Source of the DNA: Thermodesulfovibrio sp. N1
GTDB lineage: Bacteria > Nitrospirota > Thermodesulfovibrionia > Thermodesulfovibrionales > Thermodesulfovibrionaceae
NCBI RefSeq assembly: GCF_001707915.1
Contig: NZ_MAVV01000003.1
Coordinates: 1 to 63,529 of the forward strand
Reading direction: 5' to 3'
DNA: 63,529 nucleotides
Shown: one piece after another, positions 17,608 to 26,389 of the stretch
How positions within the stretch are numbered: the stretch's first letter is position 1
Layout: every line of letters begins with the position of its first letter
Notes under the pieces: generated by a model
Told to the model about the DNA's origin: nothing
The model's input: the letters and a program-made list of their open reading frames with translations, nothing else
The model's database searches: none
Program-made: the position numbers and the translations under genes

Positions 17608-18650
17608 ATATGAATTAGTTTGCAAAAATATCTCATTGACATAAATAAAGAGTACAATTTTCCTGAGTTTATCAACTTAATTTTGTAACTTATTGAAAAT
17701 ATTGAATTTTATTTTTTAAAAATACAAATTTTTTATACAACAGACTTGTAACTTTCTAATTTTTCTTATTTTTTCCGACTTTGAACATTTAATTCACAAA
17801 TCAACCCATAAAATTTTTAAAGTAAATATATCATATTGAAAAATTCCCCCTGTAATGCCTAATTATAGAAAAGTACAGAGAGGTTAATAAAGTAAAGCAG
17901 AGGATTGTCCTTCATTTGGGCACTGCGAGGCTTTCTTTTAAAATTGTGTAAAGCATTATAAAACTCTGCTTTAATTCATAAAAAGCTCCAGCCAACTTAA
18001 TGTTTGATTAATATAGCCTTCATCATGTAAATAAGATAACTGAATAAACAAATTCGTCTTCAAATCTTATATGAATGAAAATACTTCTTTCTTCTGGATA
18101 TTTTAAAGAGACTGTCAAAACCCAAATTTTCATAAACCCCTCTTACCCAGTATATGTGTAACTCTTTTAAATCTAATTCTACTGCAGTAAATATTGCCTC
18201 AATAAAAACTGCAGAAAACTAAGAAGGTAAATTTTTTTCTTGTTTTAAAATACTGTAGTTGCTGTGAGATTAATTCTTCAATGCTTTACTCTACATTGCA
18301 ACTTCAGAATAGACAATGCCAAGAGATTTACATATTTCCTGTACAGTATCTTTGCCTTTGTATATTCATTACTAACTTTCCGATCCATTTCAGATTAAAT
18401 AACACATAAAGCACCTAAGGGAAAACTCAAAAGTGTAGTGCTTAACTATTTTATAAAATCCTTTAATATCAATTACTTAGACAAAAAAATTGGTCAAAGT
18501 CGGGGATATAGTTATGTTAAAAGAGACTTTTCATAAGTACCTTTATGAGGATTTAATCCAGAGGGGCTATAAAGTTTTGAATAACAAAGTAATTGGTTTA
18601 CCGAGATATTATGGAGATTTAGAATTTTTTGAAAAGGTAAATGAGGTTAT
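17608..18650. other. Decayed, gene-free AT-rich region
   Basis: About 1 kb without an intact gene. On the minus strand between about 18360 and 18060 a frame interrupted by several stops reads KDTVQEICKSLGI...FSAVFIEAIFTAVELDLKELHIYW, vaguely like a transposase with a helix-turn-helix and a catalytic-core strand; I cannot name a family with confidence. On the plus strand a 51-residue frame (18514-18669) starts MLKETFHKYLYEDLIQRGYK but is not recognisable. The region looks like old mobile-element debris. Confidence 0.5.
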
Positions 18651-18968
18651 TCACAAGGGCATTTCATAGGAAAAGTAAATTTTCACTCCCTTTTCTTGAG
18701 CATAGGCTCTTACAGGAGGTGATGTTTGATAGGTTACTGAAAGGAGAATTTTTTTTCCTTTGATGAATCTTTCAATTTTTTTACAAATTCAAGAAATTCA
18801 TCAATATCTCTTTTCTTTTAACTGAGTTTTGCAATCACCAATTATCCAGACTCTCTTGCCATCTTTTTTAGCTTCACCAAATATGTTTATTTCCTCATGT
18901 TTCTTTGGTGCGATTTAAATGAAATCTCTTTTAAGATTCAGAGTTTGAACATTTAACAACTCTTCCAT
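18651..18968 (-). pseudogene. Degraded PD-(D/E)XK-nuclease-like gene, C-terminal part
   Basis: The minus-strand translation has stops and a frameshift but reads clearly in pieces: EEINIFGEAKKDGKRVWIIG then DCKTQLKE, then after the shift DIDEFLEFVKKLK, and finally ILLSVTYQTSPPVRAYAQE and VKIYFSYEMPL before a TGA at 18651. The acidic EIN...GDCK pattern is the core of the PD-(D/E)XK fold (last acid-x-lysine). It resembles the C-terminal half of the live gene at 19357 in layout. The N-terminal coiled coil is missing. Confidence 0.65.
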
Positions 18969-18987
18969 TATCGCTTTATGTTTACAT

Positions 18988-19201
18988 AAAATTGCCGATG
19001 GAAAAAAATGAATTTACCTTTTCTTATCATTCTGCCCCCTTTTTGTCATCCTATCTCCTTTTTTGTCATCCTGAGGCAAAGCCGAAGGATCTCATCCTTT
19101 TTCACCTGAAAGGTTTCTTTAATGAGAGATTCCTCGGGGTATTGAACCCCTCGGAAAGACAATGGAGAAGGAGATTCCTTATCTTTTCTATCGGCAAATT
19201 T
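18988..19201. mobile_element. MITE/REP-like element with 11-bp inverted ends
   Basis: The 214-bp unit begins AAATTGCCGAT (18988-18998) and ends ATCGGCAAATTT (19190-19201), an 11-bp perfect terminal inverted repeat. Inside are GTCATCCTGAGGCAAAGCCG (about 19063-19084) and GAGATTCCTCGGGG...CCCCTCGGAAAGAC (about 19123-19160), the paired half-sites also found at 10600 and 23090. It encodes no credible protein; an 83-residue frame across it is a product of the repeats. Confidence 0.65.
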
Positions 19202-19356
19202 AGGGTTTATTATTTCCTTTACAGAAAGAAAAAATTATGCTAAATTTTCCTTCTAAGAATGAAATAGACAGACAAGTTGTAAATGAATTAAGGGATATAA
19301 TTGACAATCAGGGCAAAAATTGATATAGTAAATTAAGAAATCTTAAGGAGTAAAAG

Positions 19357-20082
19357 ATGAAAACCTTAGAACACAGAGTTGAATCCCTTGAAAGTCTTCT
19401 TGGTCAGTTTATCATAAACCACGATATTGCATTAAGAAGACTTGAGAATAAAATAGATAGATACATAGAAGAGATGCAGAAGGATAGAAAAGCCTCTGAA
19501 GAGAGACTTCAAAGACAAATTGAAGAGATGGAGAAGGATAGAAAAGCCTTTCAGGATGAAATGAAGGCGTTCAAAGATGAAATGAAGGCGTTCAAGGATG
19601 AAATGATAGATTTCAAAAGAAGGCAGGAAGAGGAAAACATCAGAAAAAACAAGGAATGGAGTGCCCTTGCAAAAAAGATGGGAACTATTGTTGAAGACCT
19701 TATAGCACCTGCATTAAGACCTACTTTAAGCAAATACTTTGGCTGTGAAGTTACTATGGAAGGTCAGAGAATTTTCAGAAGAAAAAACGGTGAAGATTAC
19801 GAAATAGATGCCATTGCAGGCTGTGAGAATAAAATTTTCATGATAGAGGCTCGTTCAACTCCAAAAGTTGAAGATGTCAAGGAAATTAAGGACAAAGGTA
19901 AGAGATTTTTTGAATTTTTCCCTGAACATAAGGATAAAGAATTAATTATAATCTTTGGTAGCATTACCTTTCCAGAGAATGTAATAAAGTACGCAAGCAA
20001 AAGAAATGTTTATGTGCTTGCATGGAGAGAATGGCAGTACATGGATATTCTAAATTTTGATGAAGTAAGAAGGTCAGGATAA
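19357..20082 (+). CDS. Coiled-coil plus PD-(D/E)XK-like nuclease-fold protein (DUF3782-like)
   Basis: The N-terminal 95 residues form a long charged coiled coil containing heptad-length repeats (DEMKAFK at about 67-87). The C-terminal domain (about 105-241) has the order of a PD-(D/E)XK fold: YEIDAIAG, then KIFMIEARSTPKVEDVKEI. In this family the last motif is usually E-x-K; here it is EAR, so a catalytic lysine is replaced and activity is doubtful. A ribosome site (AAGGAG) precedes the ATG. A degraded relative lies at 18651-18968. The biological role of the family is unknown; association with mobile-element-rich regions is common. Confidence 0.75.
   Translation: MKTLEHRVESLESLLGQFIINHDIALRRLENKIDRYIEEMQKDRKASEERLQRQIEEMEKDRKAFQDEMKAFKDEMKAFKDEMIDFKRRQEEENIRKNKEWSALAKKMGTIVEDLIAPALRPTLSKYFGCEVTMEGQRIFRRKNGEDYEIDAIAGCENKIFMIEARSTPKVEDVKEIKDKGKRFFEFFPEHKDKELIIIFGSITFPENVIKYASKRNVYVLAWREWQYMDILNFDEVRRSG
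19555..19617 (+). repeat. 21-bp tandem repeat inside the coiled coil
   Basis: Three consecutive 21-bp units (19555, 19576, 19597) encode DEMKAFK, DEMKAFK and DEMIDFK. The first two differ by one base. Twenty-one bases equal one coiled-coil heptad, so the duplication lengthens the coil without breaking register. Confidence 0.85.
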
Positions 20083-20228
20083 TTCATTCGGCAGGCTCTG
20101 AGGCAAAGCTGAAGGAAGCTTTTTTGTCATCATAAAGGGATCAATACTCCGAAGACTCTTTCCATAATTCTTTGTAAATAAAAACGTTGAGATTCTTCAC
20201 TTTGCTCGGAATGTTCCGTATCCATTTG
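20083..20228. repeat. Degenerate REP-like remnant
   Basis: Recognisable but eroded modules: CTCTGAGGCAAAGCTGAAGG (about 20096-20115) and GAGATTCTTCACTTTGCTCGG (about 20190-20210). No inverted ends and no gene are visible. Confidence 0.5.
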
Positions 20229-20545
20229 TCAAGTGGTCAATAAATCTTCTCTAAAGGGTTGACCACTTTTTAATACCCCAAAGGCTTGCCTTATTAACTT
20301 ATATCCCACTGCAATTAATGCTAACTTCTTTGCTTTACCCCTACTTATCAACCTTTGATAAAATTCCCTACAATATTTATTCGCCCTTATAGCTGAAAGT
20401 CCACATAAATAAAGTATTTTCCTTACATATCCACTTCCCCTTTTCTTTATACCTCCTCGCCCCTTAACAGTACTACCACTTTCTGATGGAGAAGGACATA
20501 TACCTATAAAACTCCCTAATTTCTTCGCAGTGTTGTAGGACTTTT
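20229..20545 (-). pseudogene. IS110-family transposase, C-terminal fragment
   Basis: The frame carries the C-terminal (Transposase_20/IS116) region of IS110-type transposases: TAKKLGSFIGICPSPSESGS, then VKGRGGIKKRGSGYVRKILY and the end GVLKSGQPF. The N-terminal DEDD catalytic half is missing, so it is dead. Upstream of about 20545 the sequence changes to an unrelated signal-peptide-coding stretch, marking the junction. The first 15 or so codons of the long open frame (to 20579) are not transposase. Confidence 0.85.
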
Positions 20546-20625
20546 CCAGTAAGAAACAATTCATCAACACAGAAAGCAAATGAAGGTATTAAAAATAATA
20601 CAACTAAAATTAAAATCTCTCTCAC
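20540..20625 (-). pseudogene. 5' stub of a secreted-protein gene cut by the IS110 fragment
   Basis: A good ribosome site (AAAGGAGG) precedes GTG at 20625. The frame encodes a clean signal peptide, MREILILVVLFLIPSFAFC, followed by VDELFLTGKV, and then runs into IS110-derived sequence. Only about 28 codons remain. The identity of the lost protein cannot be told. Confidence 0.55.
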
Positions 20626-20723
20626 CCTCTACCCTCCTTTTTATGTAATTACATTATAACGCCTGAAATCTTAAAAATCGTGAGGATTGTGTGAGAGGAA
20701 AAGTGGGATTTCGAGTTAGGCTA

Positions 20724-21020
20724 TCACTTAAAAAACAATGCTAAAATTGCTACAAGGGTTCCAATCTGACCAACCCAAAAAATAAACATCCATCTTATAA
20801 GGTCTGTTTTTGTTTTTTCTATTTTTGCTTCAAGTTCGGAAATTTCTTGCATGGTAGCAGACCTTAACTCAGCGATGTCCTGCTTGGTTGAAAGAATATC
20901 CTTTTTTCTTTCAAATTCTTTTTCTACTTTTAAATCAATGAATTCAATAAGGATTTTTGCAGAACTCTCTCCAATTTTCTCTTTCAAAGCTTCATAAATT
21001 TCTATTTCAGTTACTGGCAT
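20724..21020 (-). CDS. Small coiled-coil membrane protein (DUF1640-like)
   Basis: The 98-residue product begins with a helical, acidic segment (IEIYEALKEKIGESSAKILI), continues as a coiled coil (about 30-72) and ends in one hydrophobic helix (WMFIFWVGQIGTLVAILALF, about 77-96). This layout matches the DUF1640/CCDC90-like proteins that occur in several copies in some thermophiles. No enzyme function is indicated. It stands alone between the IS110 fragment and the second two-component system. Confidence 0.75.
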   Translation of the reverse strand: MPVTEIEIYEALKEKIGESSAKILIEFIDLKVEKEFERKKDILSTKQDIAELRSATMQEISELEAKIEKTKTDLIRWMFIFWVGQIGTLVAILALFFK

Positions 21021-21287
21021 GATTAATTATAACATAAAGTTAAATATGCATTGTAAAAATCGGAATCTTTTCAATAATAAGATTGTTAATACTTTCTTTT
21101 TGTTTTTCAAATATTTTCATTAAAATTTTTGCCTCTGAAAGTTTGAATTTCCTGCAACAAGGCATTTTTTTCAAAAGGATACCTGAATCCTTTTTCTTAA
21201 GTCTGATATGTTTTAGTAAATTTATTTCCATTTAAATTAAACTTTTTTAGAAGTATACTTCCAATATTTTATAAATTTTTATAAATT

Positions 21288-22178
21288 TTAGAATTTCAAA
21301 GTCAATAAGAAATGTTCCCCCTTTGCTCGATATTTGATAGTATAGCCAGATTTTTTTGCAAGGTAATCCACAATTTGTAATCCTACTCCTGATCCTTTGT
21401 CGGACTCGGCAATATCATTTCTTACAGCAAGAAATTTTTTAAAAATCTTTATATGAATTTTACTGTTTGAGTATTTAAAGGCATTATCAATGATTAAAAA
21501 TAGAATTATTTCAATGGTCTCTTCGTTTGCTTTTGTCAAAGAATCCTTTAAACTTAGTATAATTTTTTTTCTTGTTTCAAATTTTGAGATTATTTTCGTC
21601 AATATTTCTTTGAGATTTATTTCCTTGATATCTTTTCTAAAAGCAGGCAATTTTTTTACTGTTTCGATTGTTTTTGTTATTTCTTCATTCAGAATGTTAC
21701 AACTTGTATGAAGTCTTTCAATTATTCTGTTTTCAGGCTTTATTCTCAATATTTCTAAGTTTGTTTTCATGACTGAAAGAAAATTTCCGATTTTATGAGA
21801 CATTACAAAAATAAGAAGTTTTAAAAATTCTTCATATTCTATTTCTTTTTTGCTTATTGCAACTAATACTCTATAAAATAGATACATAAGTAGCAAAACA
21901 AGTAAAGACTCCCATAGAAGCACTGTTTTTGCATATTTTTTGAATCTATCATCAATGTAATTCTGGTCAATAATGAGCTCTTTGTCATATCTTTTTATAT
22001 GGAGCGGAAGTGGATAATTTTTATCTTTTTCAAGAATTTTCTGATACAATGCAAGGGTCTCCTCAAAATGTCTTTGTTGTTCTTCATTAAAAAAATAAAG
22101 AGTGACAAAATTAATAATAGAAAATATGAGTACTACTATTATTGCAAAAATTATTAACAGCTTTGTCTGAAAGCTCAA
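21288..22178 (-). CDS. Compact sensor histidine kinase, second copy
   Basis: A paralogue of the kinase at 9438. The 296 residues have two transmembrane helices (about 7-29 and 87-104), a periplasmic loop of about 55 residues that is longer and different from the first copy, an H-box SHKIGN (H128), the N-box-like IIDNAFKYS and the G-box GSGVGL (about 265). The DxGxG box and lid are again missing. The start is TTG, overlapping the regulator's TGA exactly as in the first copy. The kinase frame is intact while its regulator is broken, so it may act through the other regulator or be decaying. Confidence 0.82.
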   Translation of the reverse strand: MSFQTKLLIIFAIIVVLIFSIINFVTLYFFNEEQQRHFEETLALYQKILEKDKNYPLPLHIKRYDKELIIDQNYIDDRFKKYAKTVLLWESLLVLLLMYLFYRVLVAISKKEIEYEEFLKLLIFVMSHKIGNFLSVMKTNLEILRIKPENRIIERLHTSCNILNEEITKTIETVKKLPAFRKDIKEINLKEILTKIISKFETRKKIILSLKDSLTKANEETIEIILFLIIDNAFKYSNSKIHIKIFKKFLAVRNDIAESDKGSGVGLQIVDYLAKKSGYTIKYRAKGEHFLLTLKF

Positions 22179-22820
22179 CTTAATTTGTATCCTCTCCCTT
22201 TGTAGTTTTCAATTGCTCCTTCTGGAAGTATCTTTCTTAATTCTTTTATGTATGTCCTTATAACTTCATCTCCTACAGCTTTTCCTGCCCATACATAATT
22301 AAGTATTGTCTCATTATCAACAATCTCTCCTCTTCTTTATTATTAATAATGTATGCAAATCCCATGCAGTCTTTGAAAGTTTTAATTCTTCATTGCCTCG
22401 CTTGATTGTTTTCGCATCAATATTGATAATTATATCACCTATATTCATTATACTTGGCAATCTTTTTCTTTTGCTTAATGCTTAGATTCTTAGAACCAGC
22501 TCTTTAGGTTCAAAGGGTTTTATTAGATAGTCATCAGCTCCTCTGAGAAAACATTCTTCTTTATTAGAGAAATCCTTTTTTGCTGTCAAAATTAGGATTG
22601 GTGTTTCTATTCCTTTCTCTCTTATATAAGTTATTAAATCTTCGCCACGAGAAAATTTCAATATTAAATCAAGTACAATAACATCAAAGGAGTAAACATT
22701 TAGTACATTAGACAATTTCCTTTCGTCATGGAGCCAGAAGGTTTCTATTTTTTCAAGTTTGAGATATTCTACGAGGCTTTCACCAAGAGCTTTATCATCT
22801 TCTATTATGAGAATTTTCAT
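22175..22820 (-). pseudogene. Broken OmpR-family response regulator, second copy
   Basis: The receiver domain (MKILIIEDDKALGES...YLIKPFEPKELVLRI) is intact for 112 residues, then a TAA (22482-22484) replaces the AAA lysine codon found at the same place in the first copy (LVLRIKAL). Read-through continues as NIGDIIINIDAKTI, and a one-base insertion near 22331-22350 shifts the frame before GEIVDNETILNYVW and the end NYKGRGYKLS. Total length is 646 bases versus 645 for the intact regulator, which agrees with one insertion. The DNA-binding domain cannot be made. Confidence 0.88.
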
Positions 22821-22865
22821 TAATTAAATGTTACAGAAAAAAATTAGAGTTTTCAATATGCACTT

Positions 22866-23164
22866 AATTTTGGCGATATAAAAGTGCAATCTTTTACGAT
22901 TTAGTCATCCTGACCCTGAGCATATTCGAAGGGGAAGGATTTCATCTTTTTCACCTTTGAGGTGTCTAATGGGAGATTCTTCGAGGACATAAAGCTCCAT
23001 AATGATTATATAAAAAAGGAAGGTCATTCCGAAGGAGCGTAAGCGACTGAGGAATCTCCTCCTTTTTCACCAGATAGATTCTTTAATGAGAGATTCCTCG
23101 GGGTATATAAACCCTCGGAATGACTGCATAAACGAAAGATTGCTTTTATCTCTATCGGCAATTT
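22866..23164. mobile_element. MITE/REP-like element with inverted ends
   Basis: The unit starts with TTGGCGATA (22870-22878) and ends with TATCGGCAA (23153-23161), inverted repeats with one mismatch and the same termini as the element at 18988-19201. Inside are GTCATCCTGACCCTGAGCAT (about 22904-22923), GAGATTCTTCGAGG and GAGATTCCTCGGGG...CCCTCGGAATGAC modules. It fills the gap between the broken regulator and rarA and ends 12 bases beyond the rarA stop. No gene is present. Confidence 0.6.
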
Positions 23165-23175
23165 CAGGTTCAAAC

Positions 23176-24420
23176 TTAGGGATTGTAATATTTTTTCCTT
23201 TTGGGAAGGTAATCTTGCTTAACATATCTTCCATAATCATGGGGATATTTATATCCTTTACCGTGTCCGAGTTTTTTAGCTCCTTGATAATGGGCATCTT
23301 TTAAATGTTCGGGTACAGGTAAGGTAGGCTCTTTTTGAATATCCTGCATAGCCTCTTCAATTGCCCTATAGCAGGCATTGCTTTTTGGAGCCTTTGCTAC
23401 ATATATTGCTGCTTGTGCAAGTATTATTCTTGCTTCCGGCATTCCTATTATTTCAACTGCCTGTGCTGCTTGAGTTGCAATAATCAGTGCCATAGGGTCT
23501 GCGTTTCCTACATCTTCACTGGCTGCGATAATAATCCGACGAGCAATAAAACGAGGGTCTTCTCCAGCATAAATCATCTTTGCAAGCCAATAGACTGTTG
23601 CATCGGGATCACTTCCTCTCATGCTTTTTATAAAAGCAGAAATTGTATTATAATGCTGATCTCCTGCTTTGTCATAGACAATATGTTTTTTTTGAATACT
23701 TTCTTCTGCTGTTTTAATGTCAATATTAATAAAACCCCTTTCATCAGGCTTTGTTGTTAAAACAGCAATTTCTAAAGCCGAAAGAGCTTTTCTTGCATCT
23801 CCATCAGAGAATTTCGCAATATGATATAAGGCTTCATCGGTAATCTTAATATTTAAATGCCCAAGACCTCTTTCTTTGTCTAAAAGAGCCCTATTAAGAA
23901 TTTTTATGATTTCTTCTTCTGAGAGGGGTTTGAGTTCAAAAACATGACTTCTTGAAAGTAAAGCAGAATTTATATAAAAGAATGGATTTTCTATTGTAGC
24001 ACCAATAAGAATTATACTTCCCTCTTCAATGTCAGGAAGTAAAGCATCCTGTGAAACCCTATTGAGTCTATGAATTTCATCAATAAAGAGTATTGTTTTT
24101 TCTCCCTTGCTTTTTCTATTTCTTGCAATGGTAAGTTGTCTTCTTATTTCATCAATATTTAATGTAGTGGCGTTTAACCAATGAAAATGAGCCTTTGTTT
24201 TTGAAGCAATAATTCTTGCTAAAGCTGTTTTCCCAACCCCAGGAGGACCATACAATATAAGGGATGTAATCCTGTCAGAGTCAATTGATCTTTTTAAAAG
24301 TTTTCCTTCAGAAAGTATATGTTCCTGTCCCACATATTCATTTAAATCCTTTGGTGCCATTCTGTAAGCAAGGGGTTCTTCTTTCGGAGGCTCTATTACT
24401 TCATTAAAGAGATTACTCAT
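23176..24420 (-). CDS. rarA: Replication-associated AAA+ ATPase RarA (MgsA)
   Basis: RarA acts at stalled or gapped replication forks and is related to the clamp loader. The 414 residues have the Walker A motif GPPGVGKT (58-65), Walker B DEIH (114-117), sensor 1 GATIENP (about 142-148) and the C-terminal tetramerisation domain with DPDATVYWLAKM and GEDPRFIARR. The N-terminus also shows RMAPKDLNEYVGQEHI, typical of the family. It overlaps the HD-GYP gene upstream by four bases. The 3' end abuts a REP-like element. Confidence 0.95.
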   Translation of the reverse strand: MSNLFNEVIEPPKEEPLAYRMAPKDLNEYVGQEHILSEGKLLKRSIDSDRITSLILYGPPGVGKTALARIIASKTKAHFHWLNATTLNIDEIRRQLTIARNRKSKGEKTILFIDEIHRLNRVSQDALLPDIEEGSIILIGATIENPFFYINSALLSRSHVFELKPLSEEEIIKILNRALLDKERGLGHLNIKITDEALYHIAKFSDGDARKALSALEIAVLTTKPDERGFINIDIKTAEESIQKKHIVYDKAGDQHYNTISAFIKSMRGSDPDATVYWLAKMIYAGEDPRFIARRIIIAASEDVGNADPMALIIATQAAQAVEIIGMPEARIILAQAAIYVAKAPKSNACYRAIEEAMQDIQKEPTLPVPEHLKDAHYQGAKKLGHGKGYKYPHDYGRYVKQDYLPKRKKYYNP

Positions 24421-25679
24421 TTTATATTCCCAAGCATTTTTATAAATTCTATAAGAAGCGATTTATCATAATCCTTTTTTTCTCTTGTAAGAATTGATAA
24501 GGCAAAGAAAGGAGTTAAAGGAGCCTTGTAGGGTCTTCTTGTTGTAAGAGCATCATAGCAGTCAGCTATTGCTGTAATTCTTCCAAAAAGTTCGATTTCT
24601 TCTTCCTTTAAACCATAGGGGTAACCTCTTCCTGAGAGTTTTTCATGGTGTTGTAAAATTGCAGGATAGGATTCCTTAGGAACTTCTTTATTTTCTTTTA
24701 TTATTTCATAACCAGAAATTACATGTTGTTGAATTATTTTGTATTCTGTATCTGTTAATTTGCCCTGTTTGTTTAAAATTTCATGGGGTATTTTTGTTTT
24801 ACCAATATCGTGTAACATAGCACCAATACCAAGTTTTTGAATTTTTTCCTTTTCCAGTTTAATATGAATACCAAGACCTATTGATAAAACTCCTACATTT
24901 ATACTGTGTGTATAGGTATAGTAATCATATCCCTTTAGGGTTAATAGCCCATATATTGAATCTGGTTCCTCTATAACTTTTTTTATAATGTCATCTACCA
25001 GATTTTGCACTTCTTTAATTTTTTTGCCACTTCTTGGATCTTTTAACAGCTCTTTCATTACCACCTTGGAATTCTCTTTGAATATAATGTTTGCAATTAT
25101 TTTTTTATCTTCTTCTGAAATGTCTACATTAGCTAATTTGTCTTGAAGCCCTTTAATATATTCCTCATAAAGGGGAATATCCTTTTCTTCAATAACTAAT
25201 TCTCCTTCAACTGAAAATATATCTTCAGTAATCACTACAGGATTTTTATCAGAGGCATTTATTATTTTGGTAAATTCAAGATTTTTTAGATTATAGATGG
25301 GGAAATTTATTTCTGTCCCTGGAACAAGCAGTTTTTTCTCAATTTGATAATGCTTTTCTTTGAAAAAAGAATAATTGCTGAAGGCAACTTTAATATCCTG
25401 AACTTTTGGTTTGACGGGCTTTTTTGATAAGTAGTATTCCAAACTTTTTATTTCGGTCTTGTCGAGATAAACATAATCAAAGCCTTTTTCTTCTAATATT
25501 TCAAGAAAAATCCTATTTAGAATGTTACCTCTGTTAAAAACTTTCTTTACAACACCATTGTCTTTTACATAAACATTAAAGGGTAAGGCTATGCCTGTTT
25601 GAAGTCTTTTGGTTTCAACTTTTATTAAACCTTCAGTTGGGGTAATCTCTTTGATCTGGTATTTGAAGTTTACAGCCAT
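24417..25679 (-). CDS. HD-GYP domain protein (probable cyclic-di-GMP phosphodiesterase)
   Basis: The C-terminal half (about 245-400) is an HD-GYP domain with HDIGKTKIP (290-298) and HHEKLSGRGYP (344-354); the GYP signature is intact although threonine before it is arginine. The N-terminal 180 residues are a non-enzymatic region with beta-strand character (LQTGIALPFNVYV) that resembles sensor regions in other HD-GYP proteins. No transmembrane helix is seen, so it is cytosolic. It is the first gene of a two-gene unit with rarA, an unusual partner. Confidence 0.9.
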   Translation of the reverse strand: MAVNFKYQIKEITPTEGLIKVETKRLQTGIALPFNVYVKDNGVVKKVFNRGNILNRIFLEILEEKGFDYVYLDKTEIKSLEYYLSKKPVKPKVQDIKVAFSNYSFFKEKHYQIEKKLLVPGTEINFPIYNLKNLEFTKIINASDKNPVVITEDIFSVEGELVIEEKDIPLYEEYIKGLQDKLANVDISEEDKKIIANIIFKENSKVVMKELLKDPRSGKKIKEVQNLVDDIIKKVIEEPDSIYGLLTLKGYDYYTYTHSINVGVLSIGLGIHIKLEKEKIQKLGIGAMLHDIGKTKIPHEILNKQGKLTDTEYKIIQQHVISGYEIIKENKEVPKESYPAILQHHEKLSGRGYPYGLKEEEIELFGRITAIADCYDALTTRRPYKAPLTPFFALSILTREKKDYDKSLLIEFIKMLGNIK

Positions 25680-25722
25680 AATTAATTATCTCAAAAAAGC
25701 CTATTTAATGTAAAATATTAAG

Positions 25723-26381
25723 ATGGAACAAATTATATATCCCGATAATTTAAAAAATACAGGTTGTCAAGCCTTTTTTACAGAAAAAATTTTTCTATTG
25801 AGCTTTTTACTAATAAATATCAACTCTATCTACCCATTCAAAGGCACACAGACAATATTATAATTATCGACAAATACTCCAAACCTCAAGTAGCAGATTC
25901 TGTGCTCACTGACAATAAAGAACTTTTTATAGGGATAAAAGTAGCAGATTGCCTACCAGTGCTTCTTTATGATCCAGTAAAAAAAGTAATCGGAGCTATA
26001 CATGGAGGATGGAGAAGTACAGCAAAGGCAATATTGAAAAAAACAATCTTAAAAATGGTAGCAACTTATGGTTGTAAACCTTCAAATATTCTTATTGCTA
26101 TGGGACCAAGTATTAAAGGTTGTTGTTATGAAGTAGGTGATGAAGTAATAGAAGCTTTGAAATTAGAGACTCCTTCAAATGAATTTGTTTTAAGAGTAAA
26201 TGGTAAAAGTCATGTTGACCTTGCCACTGCTAATTTAATTCAGGCAATATCAATAGGTGTAAAAAGAGAAAATATATGGATTTGTTCATCCTGCACCCGA
26301 TGTAATACTGAGCGATTTGCTTCTTACAGATATGAAGGTAAAAAGGCTGGTAGACAATACGGAATAATCGGAATGTTATAA
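25723..26381 (+). CDS. pgeF: Purine nucleoside phosphorylase of the YfiH/laccase-domain family, frameshifted at A6
   Basis: The family (formerly multicopper polyphenol oxidase) hydrolyses or phosphorolyses purine nucleosides and helps peptidoglycan editing. The start at ATG 25723 gives MEQIIYPDNLKNTG and AFFTEK, then the frame is lost at A6 (25784-25789) and continues as NFSIELF in the -1 frame. One added A gives a 219-residue protein of normal length. Zinc/active-site residues are present: ADCLPVLL, HGGWRSTAK (His), GPSIKGCCYEVG (Cys) and CSSCTRC. A TTG at 25764 could start only the second part. The promoter of tRNA-Pro overlaps its stop. Confidence 0.85.
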
Positions 26382-26382
26382 T
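26374..26382 (+). promoter_or_regulatory. Extended -10 promoter of tRNA-Pro
   Basis: TGTTATAAT is a perfect extended -10 (TGnTATAAT). The tRNA begins eight bases after it, at 26390. A weak -35 (TAGACA at 26351-26356) is too far away, as is usual for extended -10 promoters. The site overlaps the pgeF stop codon. Transcription from it could continue into the aroF leader, because no terminator separates the tRNA from that leader. Confidence 0.6.
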
Positions 26383-26389
26383 AAACAAA

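Noticed and set aside
18514-18669. A 51-residue plus-strand frame starting MLKETFHKYL
   Set aside because: No ribosome site and no recognisable family; its end overlaps the antisense nuclease remnant. It is probably debris.
18992-19243. An 83-residue open frame across the MITE-like element
   Set aside because: It is made of the element's repeats and lacks a ribosome site.
21040-21231. A 63-residue frame upstream of the DUF1640-like gene on the minus strand
   Set aside because: Lysine-rich composition, no recognisable motif and no ribosome site; too weak to call a gene.
25784-25794. Programmed -1 frameshift in pgeF
   Set aside because: The site A-AAA-ATT is not a canonical slippery heptamer, no downstream pseudoknot is evident, and a missing A explains it more simply.
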